Shown one piece after another: positions 24,767 to 34,816 of a stretch of 64,000 nt of DNA. Position numbers and translations under genes: made by a program. Position 1 is the stretch's first letter. The number at the start of each line of letters is the position of its first letter. A model generated the notes under the pieces. That model ran no database searches, was not told the DNA's origin, and saw only the letters and a list, made by a program, of their open reading frames with translations. The DNA comes from Amycolatopsis sp. CA-128772 (GTDB lineage: Bacteria; Actinomycetota; Actinomycetes; Mycobacteriales; Pseudonocardiaceae): the NCBI RefSeq assembly GCF_002904295.1, contig NZ_PPHG01000031.1, forward strand, positions 1-64,000, read 5' to 3'.

Positions 24767-24787
24767 TCAGGACTCGCGGTTACGCAC
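24767..24787 (-). CDS. Micro-ORF 4 of array, GTG start
   Basis: GTG start; first Arg is CGT, a silent change. GGAAGGAGA lies 6 nt upstream. Confidence 0.6.
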   Translation of the reverse strand: MRNRES

Positions 24788-24831
24788 AGCGCATCTCCTT
24801 CCGGGGCGTGATGGCGGGGTTTGCGGCAGCC

Positions 24832-24852
24832 TCAGGACTCGCGATTGCGCAC
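24832..24852 (-). CDS. Micro-ORF 3 of array, GTG start
   Basis: GTG start; Asn is encoded by AAT instead of AAC, a silent change. GAGAGGAG lies 7 nt upstream. Confidence 0.6.
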   Translation of the reverse strand: MRNRES

Positions 24853-24896
24853 GACGGCACTCCTCTCGAACGCGGGGACAAGGGGGCTCCGGCGGC

Positions 24897-24917
24897 TCAG
24901 GACTCGCGGTTGCGCAT
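24897..24917 (-). CDS. Micro-ORF 2 of array, peptide MRNRES
   Basis: Same codons as unit 1. GGAGGGAGG lies 5 nt before ATG. Confidence 0.6.
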   Translation of the reverse strand: MRNRES

Positions 24918-24964
24918 GACGGCCTCCCTCCGGCGGATCGCGCGGACTTCGGGACTCGGGGGCC

Positions 24965-24985
24965 TCAGGACTCGCGGTTGCGCAT
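24965..24985 (-). CDS. Micro-ORF 1 of array, peptide MRNRES
   Basis: First unit in transcription order. ATG CGC AAC CGC GAG TCC, then TGA. AAGGGAGG lies 8 nt upstream. Confidence 0.6.
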   Translation of the reverse strand: MRNRES

Positions 24986-25103
24986 GGCGGCGGCCTCCCT
25001 TCACTGCTCCGAACGTGTGGCAATCATCGATCGCGGCCGTCCGGTGTGGTGGGGTGGTTGTGGATCGTCGGATCACCCCCAGGGGAGTTGCACCGCCTTG
25101 AGT

Positions 25104-26408
25104 ATGGACGGCGCCCGTCCGGCCGAACGCCACCCGGCCCGGATCCGAGGGGCGCTGAACCCTGCTCGCTGGACGCTCTGGCGGCAGCGGCGGTCACTCG
25201 TCTTCTACTGCTTCCTCGTCGAATCCGCCGCGCTCGTCGCCACCGTCTGGACCGCCGTCGCGGTGCCCGTGCGGGGCTGGGACCTGATCGTCTTCGGCGT
25301 GCTCGCCGGGCTCGGCGTGCTGCAGGCCGAGCTGGGGCGGCAGGTCGAGCGCGTCCGGCGGCTGGTTTCCGACACCCCGCACATCAACCTGACGTCGGTC
25401 TGGACGTTCGCCGGGGTCCTGCTCCTGCCGCCGGCGCTCGGGGCCGCGCTCGTCGTCGTCCTGTACGTGCACCTCGGGACCCGGAGCCTGGCGCGGATCA
25501 AGCGCGTCCCGCCGTTCCGGATCGCGCTGAACGCCACGCTGGTCGTCGTCACCTGCTACTCGGCCGACTTCGTGCTCGCGCGGCTGGGGGTCGGCGACAT
25601 GCCCGCCGCGCTGACCGCCGGCTGGCGCGGCGTCACCGCGATCGCGCTCGCGGCCGGGACGTACTTCCTGGTCGCGGCGATCACGATCCTCCCGGCGCTG
25701 ACCATCACGACCCGCTCGGTCAAGGCGTTCTTCGGCGGCCTCGGCGACAACCTCCTCGAGGTCGCGACGCTCTGCCTGGGCATGCTGACGGCGCTGACGC
25801 TGGCGACGCTGCCCGCGCTGGCCGTCGCGATCGTGCCGCCGCTGCTGGTGCTGCACCGGGCGGTGCTGATCAAGCAGCTGGAGATCGCCGCGACGACCGA
25901 TGAGAAGACCGGCCTGTTCAACACGACCGGCTGGCACCTGCTCGCCTCGCGCGAGCTGGCCCGGGCGCAGCGCAGCACCCGGAGCACGTTCGGCGTCCTG
26001 ATGATCGACCTGGACCACTTCAAGCTGATCAACGACCAGCACGGCCACCTGGCGGGCGACACGGTCCTGCGCGCGGTCGCGGCGACGATCAAGAGCGCGG
26101 TCCGCGACTACGACTCGGTCGGCCGCTTCGGCGGCGAAGAGTTCGTGGTCCTGCTCCCGGACATCGGCCCGGTGGCGGTCCTGGCGGTGGCCGAGCGCAT
26201 CCGGTCGGCGATCGAGGCCCTGAAGGTCGAGTACGAGGACGGCACCGAGGTCCGGGTGATCGCGAACCTGTCGGCCTCGATCGGCGTGGCGACCTACCCG
26301 GACGGCGGAACGGCCGTCGACCGCCTGCTGCAGGCCGCGGACAAGGCCCTGTACCGAGCCAAGAACGCGGGCCGCAACCAGGTGGTCGACGGCACGGCGA
26401 CCGCCTAG
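25104..26408 (+). CDS. Membrane-bound GGDEF diguanylate cyclase
   Basis: A 434-aa protein likely to make cyclic di-GMP. Residues about 30-255 hold around seven hydrophobic helices of an unknown sensor (possible ligand or membrane-state input). The GGDEF domain (about 262-434) has the active-site GGEEF at 343-347, FKLINDQHGHLAGD for GTP and metal, and RDYD exactly five residues before it, the inhibitory I-site. ATG 25104 is used; an in-frame TTG at 25098 with AGGGGAG is an alternative. It is divergent from the micro-ORF array and overlaps the next gene's end by 4 bp. Confidence 0.88.
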   Translation: MDGARPAERHPARIRGALNPARWTLWRQRRSLVFYCFLVESAALVATVWTAVAVPVRGWDLIVFGVLAGLGVLQAELGRQVERVRRLVSDTPHINLTSVWTFAGVLLLPPALGAALVVVLYVHLGTRSLARIKRVPPFRIALNATLVVVTCYSADFVLARLGVGDMPAALTAGWRGVTAIALAAGTYFLVAAITILPALTITTRSVKAFFGGLGDNLLEVATLCLGMLTALTLATLPALAVAIVPPLLVLHRAVLIKQLEIAATTDEKTGLFNTTGWHLLASRELARAQRSTRSTFGVLMIDLDHFKLINDQHGHLAGDTVLRAVAATIKSAVRDYDSVGRFGGEEFVVLLPDIGPVAVLAVAERIRSAIEALKVEYEDGTEVRVIANLSASIGVATYPDGGTAVDRLLQAADKALYRAKNAGRNQVVDGTATA

Positions 26409-28099
26409 GAAGCCGCCGGTTCCAGCCGCCAGAGGTCGCCGAGCACCTTCAGCAGGAGCTCTTGCCGCTCCTCGAGCACCGCGGGGGTCCAGACGTCGCT
26501 CGCGGCCACCTGGGAAGTCAGCACGAACGGCGCCCAGCTGGTCTTTTCGAAGTACTTGGTCTTCTTCGCCTCGAACTCGAGGTTGCTCGCTTGGGAATTC
26601 TTCCGCTTCGAGAGCAGAACCAGGTTCGCCAGGCGATGCACCCAGTAGGCCCGCTCCTGCGCGGTGAACGCCGTGGTCCACCCACTGCCCGCGGTCGGGT
26701 TCTGCGGCAGGACGTGCTCGACGCTGATCGACGGGTAGTCGTCGTAGCTCGCCCCGCCGTCCGACAACGCCGAGTCCAGGCGTTGCAGCACGTAGAGCCG
26801 GACGCGAAGCACCGTGTAGATCTCGGCGTCCAGCTTGCCGAGAGTCTCGTCCTGCTCGGCGGCGGACAGTTGCAGCGGCGACTCGGGCGAGTAGAGATCG
26901 CGGTCGTTCTCCATCCAGTCGAGCACGCGTCCGTAGCGCTCGATCCGGCGGGTGATGTCCACGCGGCGGACGAGCATGCTGCCGGCGAGCCGCTCGAGGT
27001 CGGTCAGGAACCGCAGCAGCGACGCCGAGTCGGCCGTCGGACGGCTGAAGGCGCTGATCGCCGGCGGGATCCAGTCCGTGTTGCCCAGCTGGTTCAGCCA
27101 GCCCAGCAGCCGGTTGATCGCTTTGGCGTCCGGTCCCCCGGCGTAGCCGGCCCGCGTGACCACCTCGAAGGCATCCGAGAAGGGGACGAGCACGTCGTCG
27201 ACGAACCTCTTGCCGTCAGGAACCTTCTGCAGCACGGAGGCCCGGAACTCCTTGAGGATCGACTCGCGGGCTTTGGTCTTCGCGTAGACCATGCGGATGT
27301 GGGAGAAGAGGTCGCCGAAGTCGTCGCGCCCGAGGTCGTTCTCCTCCTGCACCCACTTGTTCGTGTAGGCCTCTTGCTCGGCGGCCGGGATCGCCCCGAT
27401 GATCTCCGACTTCAGGATGTCGGTGTGCGTGAGGTCCAGGCCGCGTTCGTTGAGCACCGTGAAGATCCGGTAGGCGGACTCGAAGTCGGCCGTCGACACG
27501 ACGACGAGGTAGGTGTGCCGGTCGATGAACGACACCAGCCGCTGGCACTCCTCGACCCCGAGCTCGCTCAACCGGTTCTGGAGCAGCACAGCGTTCTCGA
27601 CCAGACGCGTGCGGCTGTCGGGGCGCACGTCGACCAAGGACGGCAGCGACTCGTTGCCGGAGCGTTCCTGGATGTACTTCTCGAAAAAGCCCTGGTCCTG
27701 GTCACGCAGGCGAAGGCGTGGCTGGTCCGCGGTCCCCTTGATCGGGTCGCCCTCCTGGAAGATCCGGCCTTCGAGGGACGCGGCGAAACGCGGCGAGACG
27801 TACTCGCGGAGAACGCTGAGGAGCACGGTCAAGGTGGTGAGGCGCTGCTGCCCGTCGATGACCGCCGCGTGGGCTTCCTTCTCGTCCTTGACCAGGACGA
27901 TGCTGCCGAGGAAGTAGGGATCGGCTTCGGTCAGCGAATCCTTGGCCCGGGAGGCGGCGAGCAGATCGTCGAACATCTCGCCCGCCTGCTCGGTAGTCCA
28001 CGCGTACGGTCGCTGGTAGCGGGGAATGGAGAAGTGGTAGGCGTCGGTGAAGATTTCGCCGACGGTGTGCTCCGCTGCTTGGATTCTGGTCCCGGCCAT
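26405..28099 (-). CDS. GmrSD-like DUF262-DUF1524 endonuclease
   Basis: A 564-aa single-chain protein resembling type IV restriction enzyme GmrSD. The N-terminal DUF262 (ParB/Srx-like) has IPRYQRPYAW, YFLGSIVLVK and AVIDGQQRLTTLTVLL. The C-terminal DUF1524 HNH region has VEHVLPQ (about residue 462) and HRLANLVLLSKRKNSQASN. Known relatives cut modified phage DNA with NTP hydrolysis, so a defence role is inferred. It is a stand-alone gene between housekeeping genes; no methylase is nearby. Confidence 0.82.
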   Translation of the reverse strand: MAGTRIQAAEHTVGEIFTDAYHFSIPRYQRPYAWTTEQAGEMFDDLLAASRAKDSLTEADPYFLGSIVLVKDEKEAHAAVIDGQQRLTTLTVLLSVLREYVSPRFAASLEGRIFQEGDPIKGTADQPRLRLRDQDQGFFEKYIQERSGNESLPSLVDVRPDSRTRLVENAVLLQNRLSELGVEECQRLVSFIDRHTYLVVVSTADFESAYRIFTVLNERGLDLTHTDILKSEIIGAIPAAEQEAYTNKWVQEENDLGRDDFGDLFSHIRMVYAKTKARESILKEFRASVLQKVPDGKRFVDDVLVPFSDAFEVVTRAGYAGGPDAKAINRLLGWLNQLGNTDWIPPAISAFSRPTADSASLLRFLTDLERLAGSMLVRRVDITRRIERYGRVLDWMENDRDLYSPESPLQLSAAEQDETLGKLDAEIYTVLRVRLYVLQRLDSALSDGGASYDDYPSISVEHVLPQNPTAGSGWTTAFTAQERAYWVHRLANLVLLSKRKNSQASNLEFEAKKTKYFEKTSWAPFVLTSQVAASDVWTPAVLEERQELLLKVLGDLWRLEPAAS

Positions 28100-28147
28100 G
28101 CGAGTGAACTCGCAGGAAGAGGATCACTTGTTACACCAGTTACCGCA

Positions 28148-28183
28148 TTGTTCGCAGCTGCGGGCTCCCGCAGCTGCGAACAA
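28148..28183 (-). terminator. Hairpin terminator of the amtB-glnB-glnD operon
   Basis: TTGTTCGCAGCTGCGG pairs perfectly with CCGCAGCTGCGAACAA (16 bp) around a 4-nt loop, 5 bp beyond the glnD stop. Confidence 0.8.
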
Positions 28184-28188
28184 AGCCC

Positions 28189-30501
28189 TCAGGAAGCCGC
28201 GGCCAGGACGGCCTGCTCCACCTCGCGGCGCCAGCCCGGCTCGATGCGGCCGCTTCTGGGCGTTACCGCGAACGAGTCCACCACCGCTCCACCGAGCGTT
28301 GATGCCTTCGCCCAGCGGACCTCCGCATCACACCTGCGCAACGCTCCCGCCACCCGGAACAGCAAGCCGATTCGGTCCGCTGCGCGTAGCTCCAGGACCA
28401 CCGTGTCCGGGCCTGATGTTTCGTCGTCGAACCACAGCACCTTCGGGGCCACCGGGGCCGATGGGGTGCCGTAGTCGCGTTCCTTTGCCGCCAGGCGCTG
28501 GGTCAGGGGCAGGGTTCCCGCCACCGCGCGGGCGAACTGCTCGCGCAACAGCGTTGCGTCCGGCAGGGAACCGAACTTCGGGGACGCCGTGAACAACCCC
28601 GCCCGGCCGCCCTCGTGGCCGCGCAGGACCGCCGAGTGGACCTCCAGGGAGTTCAGGGCCAGCACGCCCGCCGCCGGGGCGAGGAGCTCCGCGCGGGCCG
28701 GGACCGCCAGCAGGACCGTCACCACCTTCCCGTGCGAGCTGATCCGGATCTCGCCCGTGCCCGACGCCACCGCCGCGGCGACCAGCTCTCGCTGTTCGTC
28801 GTCCATCGGTGTGGGGGCGGTGAAACCCCGGCCGTGCAGGACTTCTTCGCACCCGGACACCAGCTCGGCCAGCAGGCGGGCCTTCCAGTCCGTCCAGACG
28901 CCCGGGCCCGTCGCCAGCGAATCCGCCTGGGTCAGCGCGTGCAGCAGCTCGACCAGGACGATGTCGCTGTCCAGGGTCTTCACCACCCGCGCCACCGTGG
29001 CCGGTTCGCTGATGTCGCGGCGGGTTGCCGTGTGCGCCAGGAGGAGGTGGTGGCGGACCATCGCCGACACCGTGGCCGTGTCGGCCGGGGTGAGGCCCAG
29101 GCGGGTCGCGACCTGGGCGGAGATCTTGGCGCCCAGCTCCGAGTGGTCGGCGTCGCGGCCCTTGCCGATGTCGTGCAGCAGCGCGCCGATCAGCAGCAGG
29201 TCGGGGCGCGACACCGTGGTGGTCAGCTTGGCCGCCTCGACGCAGGTGCGGACCAGGTGGCGGTCGACCGTCCACTGGTGCACCGGCGACCGCGGCGGCA
29301 GATCGCGGACCGCGCCCCACTCGGGGAACAGCCGGGACCACAGGCCGGTCCGGTCGAGCGACTCCACCGCGTCGACCAGGCCCTCGCCCGCGCCCAGCAG
29401 CTCGACCAGCGCGTTCAGCGCCTCGGCCGGCCACGGGGCACGCAGCTCCGGCGCCGACTCGGCCAGCGCCTTGAGCGTGCCGAGCGCGATCGGCTTGCCC
29501 GTGCGCGCCGACGCCGCCGCGACCCGCAGCAGGAGGGCCGGGTCCTTCGCCGGGACCGCGTCGCGGGCCAGCGCGACCTCGTTCCCGTGCAGCACCACGT
29601 TTTCCGCCAGCGGCGTCCGCGACGGCCGCCGCCCGAAGCGCGGCCGCGGTGGCTCCACAGTGGACCGCAGGGCGACGTCCAGCGCGTACGCGATCGTGCG
29701 GCCGGCCCCGGAAAGCTTGCGGGCCAACGTGAACCGGTCGCCGAAGCCGAGTTCGGCCGCGACCAGCTCGGCCTCCGGCGCCGACAGCACGTCCCGTTCC
29801 CGCCGGATCTCGCGCCGCAGCTCGGTGCGGACGTCGAGCAGGAGTCCCTTGGCTTCCAGGAGTTCCTCGCCCGGCCGCGCGGTGAGCTGCGCCGCGGCGA
29901 GGGCTTCCAGGACGGCGAAGTCCCGCAGGCCGCCGCGCCCGTGCTTGAGGTCGGGTTCGGCGGACTGCGCGATTTCGCCGCTGCGGGCCCAGCGCTGCCG
30001 GACCGACGCCGTCATGTCCGGGATCTGCTTGCGCGCCGTGCGGCGCCACTGGTCCCGCGCCGCGGACACCAGCCGGCCGCTCAGCTCGGCGTCCCCGGCG
30101 AGGTGCCGGGCGTCGAGCAGGCCCATGGCCACGCGCAGGTCCTCCGAAGCGACCTTCAGCGCTTCACCCGGTGTGCGGACCGAGTGGTCGAGCCCGACTT
30201 TCGCGTCCCACAGGGGATACCAGAGCGCGTCCGCGATCTCGCCGACGCCGCTGTTGCCGTTGTGCACCAGCAGCAGGTCGAGATCGGAGAACGGCACCAG
30301 CTCCCGGCGGCCGAGCCCGCCCACGGCGACCAGCGCGACACCCGGTTCCGCGGTGTCTACACCGGCCGCCGAGGCGCCCCTGCTCAGCCAGAACTCGTAG
30401 AGGTCGACCAGGGCCGCCCGCAGTGCGGACGCCCCCAGCCTCCCGTGCCTGCCCTCGAGCAAGCGCTCGGTGGCCTTGACCAGTTCGCCCCCGTCGGCCA
30501 T
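28189..30501 (-). CDS. glnD: PII uridylyltransferase/uridylyl-removing enzyme
   Basis: Nitrogen sensor that modifies PII according to glutamine level (adenylylation in some Actinobacteria). Length is 770 aa. The nucleotidyltransferase domain has GGLGRRELVPFSDLDLLLVH (residues 61-80, catalytic Asp73/Asp75). The HD domain is near 430 (GALLHDIGKGRDADHSE). Two ACT domains lie at the C-terminus (about 595-670 and 695-770; the second starts VVLELRAADRIGLLF). It lies 10 bp after glnB. Confidence 0.95.
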   Translation of the reverse strand: MADGGELVKATERLLEGRHGRLGASALRAALVDLYEFWLSRGASAAGVDTAEPGVALVAVGGLGRRELVPFSDLDLLLVHNGNSGVGEIADALWYPLWDAKVGLDHSVRTPGEALKVASEDLRVAMGLLDARHLAGDAELSGRLVSAARDQWRRTARKQIPDMTASVRQRWARSGEIAQSAEPDLKHGRGGLRDFAVLEALAAAQLTARPGEELLEAKGLLLDVRTELRREIRRERDVLSAPEAELVAAELGFGDRFTLARKLSGAGRTIAYALDVALRSTVEPPRPRFGRRPSRTPLAENVVLHGNEVALARDAVPAKDPALLLRVAAASARTGKPIALGTLKALAESAPELRAPWPAEALNALVELLGAGEGLVDAVESLDRTGLWSRLFPEWGAVRDLPPRSPVHQWTVDRHLVRTCVEAAKLTTTVSRPDLLLIGALLHDIGKGRDADHSELGAKISAQVATRLGLTPADTATVSAMVRHHLLLAHTATRRDISEPATVARVVKTLDSDIVLVELLHALTQADSLATGPGVWTDWKARLLAELVSGCEEVLHGRGFTAPTPMDDEQRELVAAAVASGTGEIRISSHGKVVTVLLAVPARAELLAPAAGVLALNSLEVHSAVLRGHEGGRAGLFTASPKFGSLPDATLLREQFARAVAGTLPLTQRLAAKERDYGTPSAPVAPKVLWFDDETSGPDTVVLELRAADRIGLLFRVAGALRRCDAEVRWAKASTLGGAVVDSFAVTPRSGRIEPGWRREVEQAVLAAAS

Positions 30502-30511
30502 CCCAGACGCC

Positions 30512-32235
<1,724 letters not shown>

Positions 32236-32285
32236 ATCGTCCTCCCGTGCCCTGGGTTCGTGCGTTGGCAGTTTTGGCGCGCGGT

Positions 32286-32324
32286 GTTTCACGGGGCGGC
32301 TCGCGAGGTTTCGCCCGCGTGAAC
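32286..32324 (-). promoter_or_regulatory. GlnR-like binding site upstream of amtB
   Basis: On the minus strand: TTCAC, 6 nt, GAAAC, 6 nt, AGCCG, 6 nt, GAAAC. This matches the GlnR pattern gTnAc-n6-GaAAc-n6-gTnAc-n6-GaAAc in three of four half-sites with exact 22-bp periodicity. It lies about 50-90 bp before the amtB start. A further GAAAC-n6-GTAAC pair is at 32340-32355. Confidence 0.65.
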
Positions 32325-32408
32325 TGTCCGCGCCCGGTTGTTACGGCCAGGTTTCCCCCGACCCCGCCTCGGGTGTCCGGTTGCGAAACGTCGTGGTCGA
32401 ATAGCCCC

Positions 32409-33260
32409 ATGACACCGGCCGACCACGGGAATGACCCACTGCCACCCCCGGTGGTCGCCGCACTGCGGTGTTCGGTGTGCGGCGACCCGATCGGCGCAGC
32501 GGGACGCACGCTGCGTTGCGGCAACCGCCACTCGTTCGATCTAGCGCGCCAGGGTTACGTGAACCTGTTGCACGCGCGAATCCCGGCCGGGACCGCGGAC
32601 ACCGCGCCAATGGTCGCCGCGCGCGCGGGCTTCCTCGCGTCGGGCGCGTACGAGCCACTGGCGGACGAGCTGGCCCGGGTCTGCGCGGAAGCCGGCGGCC
32701 TGGTGATCGACGCGGGCGCGGGCACGGGGTACTACCTCGCGCGGGTGCTGGAGACGTCGGAGGCGTTCGGGCTCGCGCTCGACGTCTCGGCGGTCGCGCT
32801 GCGGCGGGCGGCGCGGGCCCACCCGCGGCTGGGCGCGGCGGTGTGGAACCTCTGGGAGCCGTGGCCGGTGGGCGACGGTGTGGCGTCGGTCGTGCTGAAC
32901 GTCTTCGCGCCGCGCAACGGACCGGAGTTCCACCGCGTGCTGCGGCCCGGGGGCCTCCTCGTGGTCGCCGCGCCGGCCCCGGACCACCTCCGCGAGCTGG
33001 GCGACCTGGTCCTGGCCGTCGACGAGCGCAAGGACGAGCGCCTCGACGCCACCCTGGGCGAGTACTTCACGCGCACGGACCGCACGGAAGTCCGGCGCGA
33101 GGTCGAGCTGACGCCGCGGCAGATCCGCCAGGCCGTCGAGATGGGACCAGCCGGGTTCCACCTGGACCGCGACGGCCGCCGGGAGCGCCTGGACGCGCTG
33201 AGCGAACCCCAGGTCGTCACGGTGTCGTTCACCGTCTCGTCGTATCGGAGGAAGGGATGA
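32409..33260 (+). CDS. RlmA-like 23S rRNA guanine-N1 methyltransferase
   Basis: A 283-aa S-adenosylmethionine enzyme. The N-terminus has a zinc-binding C-x2-C...C-x3-H pattern (LRCSVCGD, LRCGNRHSFD) followed by LARQGYVNLL, the RlmA/TlrB signature. The Rossmann domain has motif I VIDAGAGTGYYL and LDVSAVALRRAAR. TlrB/RlmA(II) relatives methylate G748 and give macrolide resistance, while RlmA(I) methylates G745; the sequence alone does not decide. The ATG lies close after a possible -10, so the mRNA may be nearly leaderless. Its stop overlaps the next start. Confidence 0.85.
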   Translation: MTPADHGNDPLPPPVVAALRCSVCGDPIGAAGRTLRCGNRHSFDLARQGYVNLLHARIPAGTADTAPMVAARAGFLASGAYEPLADELARVCAEAGGLVIDAGAGTGYYLARVLETSEAFGLALDVSAVALRRAARAHPRLGAAVWNLWEPWPVGDGVASVVLNVFAPRNGPEFHRVLRPGGLLVVAAPAPDHLRELGDLVLAVDERKDERLDATLGEYFTRTDRTEVRREVELTPRQIRQAVEMGPAGFHLDRDGRRERLDALSEPQVVTVSFTVSSYRRKG

Positions 33261-33883
33261 AGCCGGACTGGACGGTGTCCGCGTCCCGGCTCGCCGACAA
33301 CGACTGGGTGCGGGCCCGCATCGGCGGCGCGGCGAAGCTGTACGGCTGCGCGCGGCCGGAGGTGCTGGGGACGATCTGGTGGTACTCGCTGTCGTCGGTC
33401 CTGGTCGCCCCGGCGGTCGAAGGCCTGGTGGCCGGGACGCCGGTCGATCCGTCGCTGGACGCGATGGAGCTCGACCTCGTCGCCGACGGGCGGTTCCTCG
33501 GTGCCCGGTCCACCCGTCCGCTCGACGGCGGCCTCCCCGCGCTCGGCGCCGCGTTCACCGGCGCCCTCGGGACCGCGATCGCCACCATCGCCGCCGTCAG
33601 CGGGGCTCGGGAGCGCGCGCTCGGGGCCATCGCCACGGACTCGATCGGCAACCGGCTGCTCTGGACGCCCGATCCCGAACGCGCAATGGCCCTCGCCGAG
33701 CCCCTGGTCGCCGCGATCGACCTGGGCCTGCCGAAGCCGCGCTTCGTGCGCGTCGGCCGTACGCCCGCGGTACGGCGTGCTTCGTGCTGCCTGATCTACG
33801 AAGCCGGCAACCCCAAGTGCGTGAGCTGCCCGCGTCAGACGCCCGAAGAGCGCGAAGCCCGCCTTCGCGCCGCCCTGGGTTAG
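33257..33883 (+). CDS. FhuF-like (2Fe-2S) protein
   Basis: A 208-aa protein with the C-terminal FhuF motif ASCCLIYEAGNPKCVSCPR, whose four Cys (CC-x10-C-x2-C) bind the 2Fe-2S cluster of siderophore reductases. The N-terminal part is degenerate compared with FhuF but has the usual WWYSLSSVLVAP. Ferric-siderophore reduction is inferred. It overlaps the methyltransferase stop by 4 bp (ATGA) and the convergent sigma factor stop by 4 bp. Confidence 0.82.
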   Translation: MKPDWTVSASRLADNDWVRARIGGAAKLYGCARPEVLGTIWWYSLSSVLVAPAVEGLVAGTPVDPSLDAMELDLVADGRFLGARSTRPLDGGLPALGAAFTGALGTAIATIAAVSGARERALGAIATDSIGNRLLWTPDPERAMALAEPLVAAIDLGLPKPRFVRVGRTPAVRRASCCLIYEAGNPKCVSCPRQTPEEREARLRAALG

Positions 33884-34734
33884 AGAACCGCCAGCTCCAG
33901 CGCGGCGAGCCGCTCCGGGTCGGCGATGACCTCGATGCCCGTGATGCGGTCGCCGTCGACCTGGAACGCCAGGACCACCGCCAACCGGCCCTCGCGCACC
34001 ATGAGCAGGCCGGGGGCGCCGTCGACCAGGGCGAGTTCGCTCGCGCGGGCCCGCTCGGACGCCAGGATCGCGCCCCGGCGGACGCTCTCGACGCCGCGCA
34101 GCTCGATCGGCGCCGGGCTCGGGCCGGCGAACCGGTCGGCGTGCAGCACCACGTCCGGGTCGAGCAGCGCCAGGAGCGCCTCGAAGTCGCCGCCGCGGGA
34201 GGCCGCGAGGAACGCTTCGACGACCTTGCGCCGCCGGGGCAGGTCCGCGGCCGCCGCCTCGCCGCCCTTCACCCGGCGGCGGGCGCGGCTCGCCAGCTGC
34301 CGGGTCGCGGCCGGGGTCTTGCCGATCACCGGCGCGATCTCGTCGAACGGCACCGCGAACATGTCGTGCAGCACGAACGCGACGCGCTCGGCCGGACCCA
34401 GCGCGTCGAGGACGACCAGCAGCGCCAGCCCGACCGTGTCGGCCAGCTCCGCCTCCTGGCCGGGGTCGCGGCGGTCGTCGTCCGGCTCGGGCTGCCCGTC
34501 CAAGGGCTCTTCGCGGTGGTTGCGCCGCGTGCGCAGCAGGGACAGGCAGATCCGGGCGACCACGGTGGTCAGCCACGCGGGGAGGTTGTCGATCCCGGCC
34601 GCGTCGGTGCGGTGGAACCGCAGCCACGCCTCCTGGACGGCGTCGTCGGCTTCGGCCGCCGAACCCAGCATCCGGTAGGCGACCGCGCGCAGCCGCGGCC
34701 GCTCCTGCTCGAACCGCTCGGTCAGCGTGTCCAC
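33880..34734 (-). CDS. SigJ-type ECF sigma factor with SnoaL-like domain
   Basis: A 284-aa sigma-70 family protein. Region 2 (RAVAYRMLGSAAEADDAVQEAWLRF), given here as the family start, and region 4 (DALGPAERVAFVLHDMFAVPF) are followed by a C-terminal SnoaL/NTF2-like domain (about 180-284) that replaces an anti-sigma factor, as in SigJ and ECF41 proteins. GTG start at 34734. Unlike typical ECF41 genes no carboxymuconolactone decarboxylase lies next door; the convergent neighbour is the FhuF-like gene. Confidence 0.88.
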   Translation of the reverse strand: MDTLTERFEQERPRLRAVAYRMLGSAAEADDAVQEAWLRFHRTDAAGIDNLPAWLTTVVARICLSLLRTRRNHREEPLDGQPEPDDDRRDPGQEAELADTVGLALLVVLDALGPAERVAFVLHDMFAVPFDEIAPVIGKTPAATRQLASRARRRVKGGEAAAADLPRRRKVVEAFLAASRGGDFEALLALLDPDVVLHADRFAGPSPAPIELRGVESVRRGAILASERARASELALVDGAPGLLMVREGRLAVVLAFQVDGDRITGIEVIADPERLAALELAVL

Positions 34735-34816
34735 TGTGTCCTGTTCCTTCCGCCGTGCGTCGTAGCAGTAGACCCCGCGGCGGCCGCCGATGTGCCCGGA
34801 ACGCGTGTGATCCCGG

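Larger units (their letters stand above)
24643..24985 (-). repeat. Tandem array of six hexapeptide micro-ORFs (MRNRES)
   Basis: Six units spaced 61, 63, 65, 65 and 68 bp, each with a Shine-Dalgarno sequence 5-8 nt before ATG or GTG and then codons for Arg-Asn-Arg-Glu-Ser and TGA. Within the 21-nt coding part every difference between copies is silent: CGC/CGT, AAC/AAT, TCC/TCG, and ATG/GTG as start. The sequence between units is much less conserved. The array is divergent from the diguanylate cyclase gene and convergent with the SDR gene. I recognise no known family. Repeated translation of a tiny peptide, or ribosome-dependent control of the transcript, is inferred. Confidence 0.75.

Noticed and set aside
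24643..24985. CRISPR-like array
   Set aside because: Conserved units are about 21 nt of coding sequence plus a Shine-Dalgarno, spacers are degenerate and partly related, and there are no cas genes. Micro-ORFs explain the pattern better.
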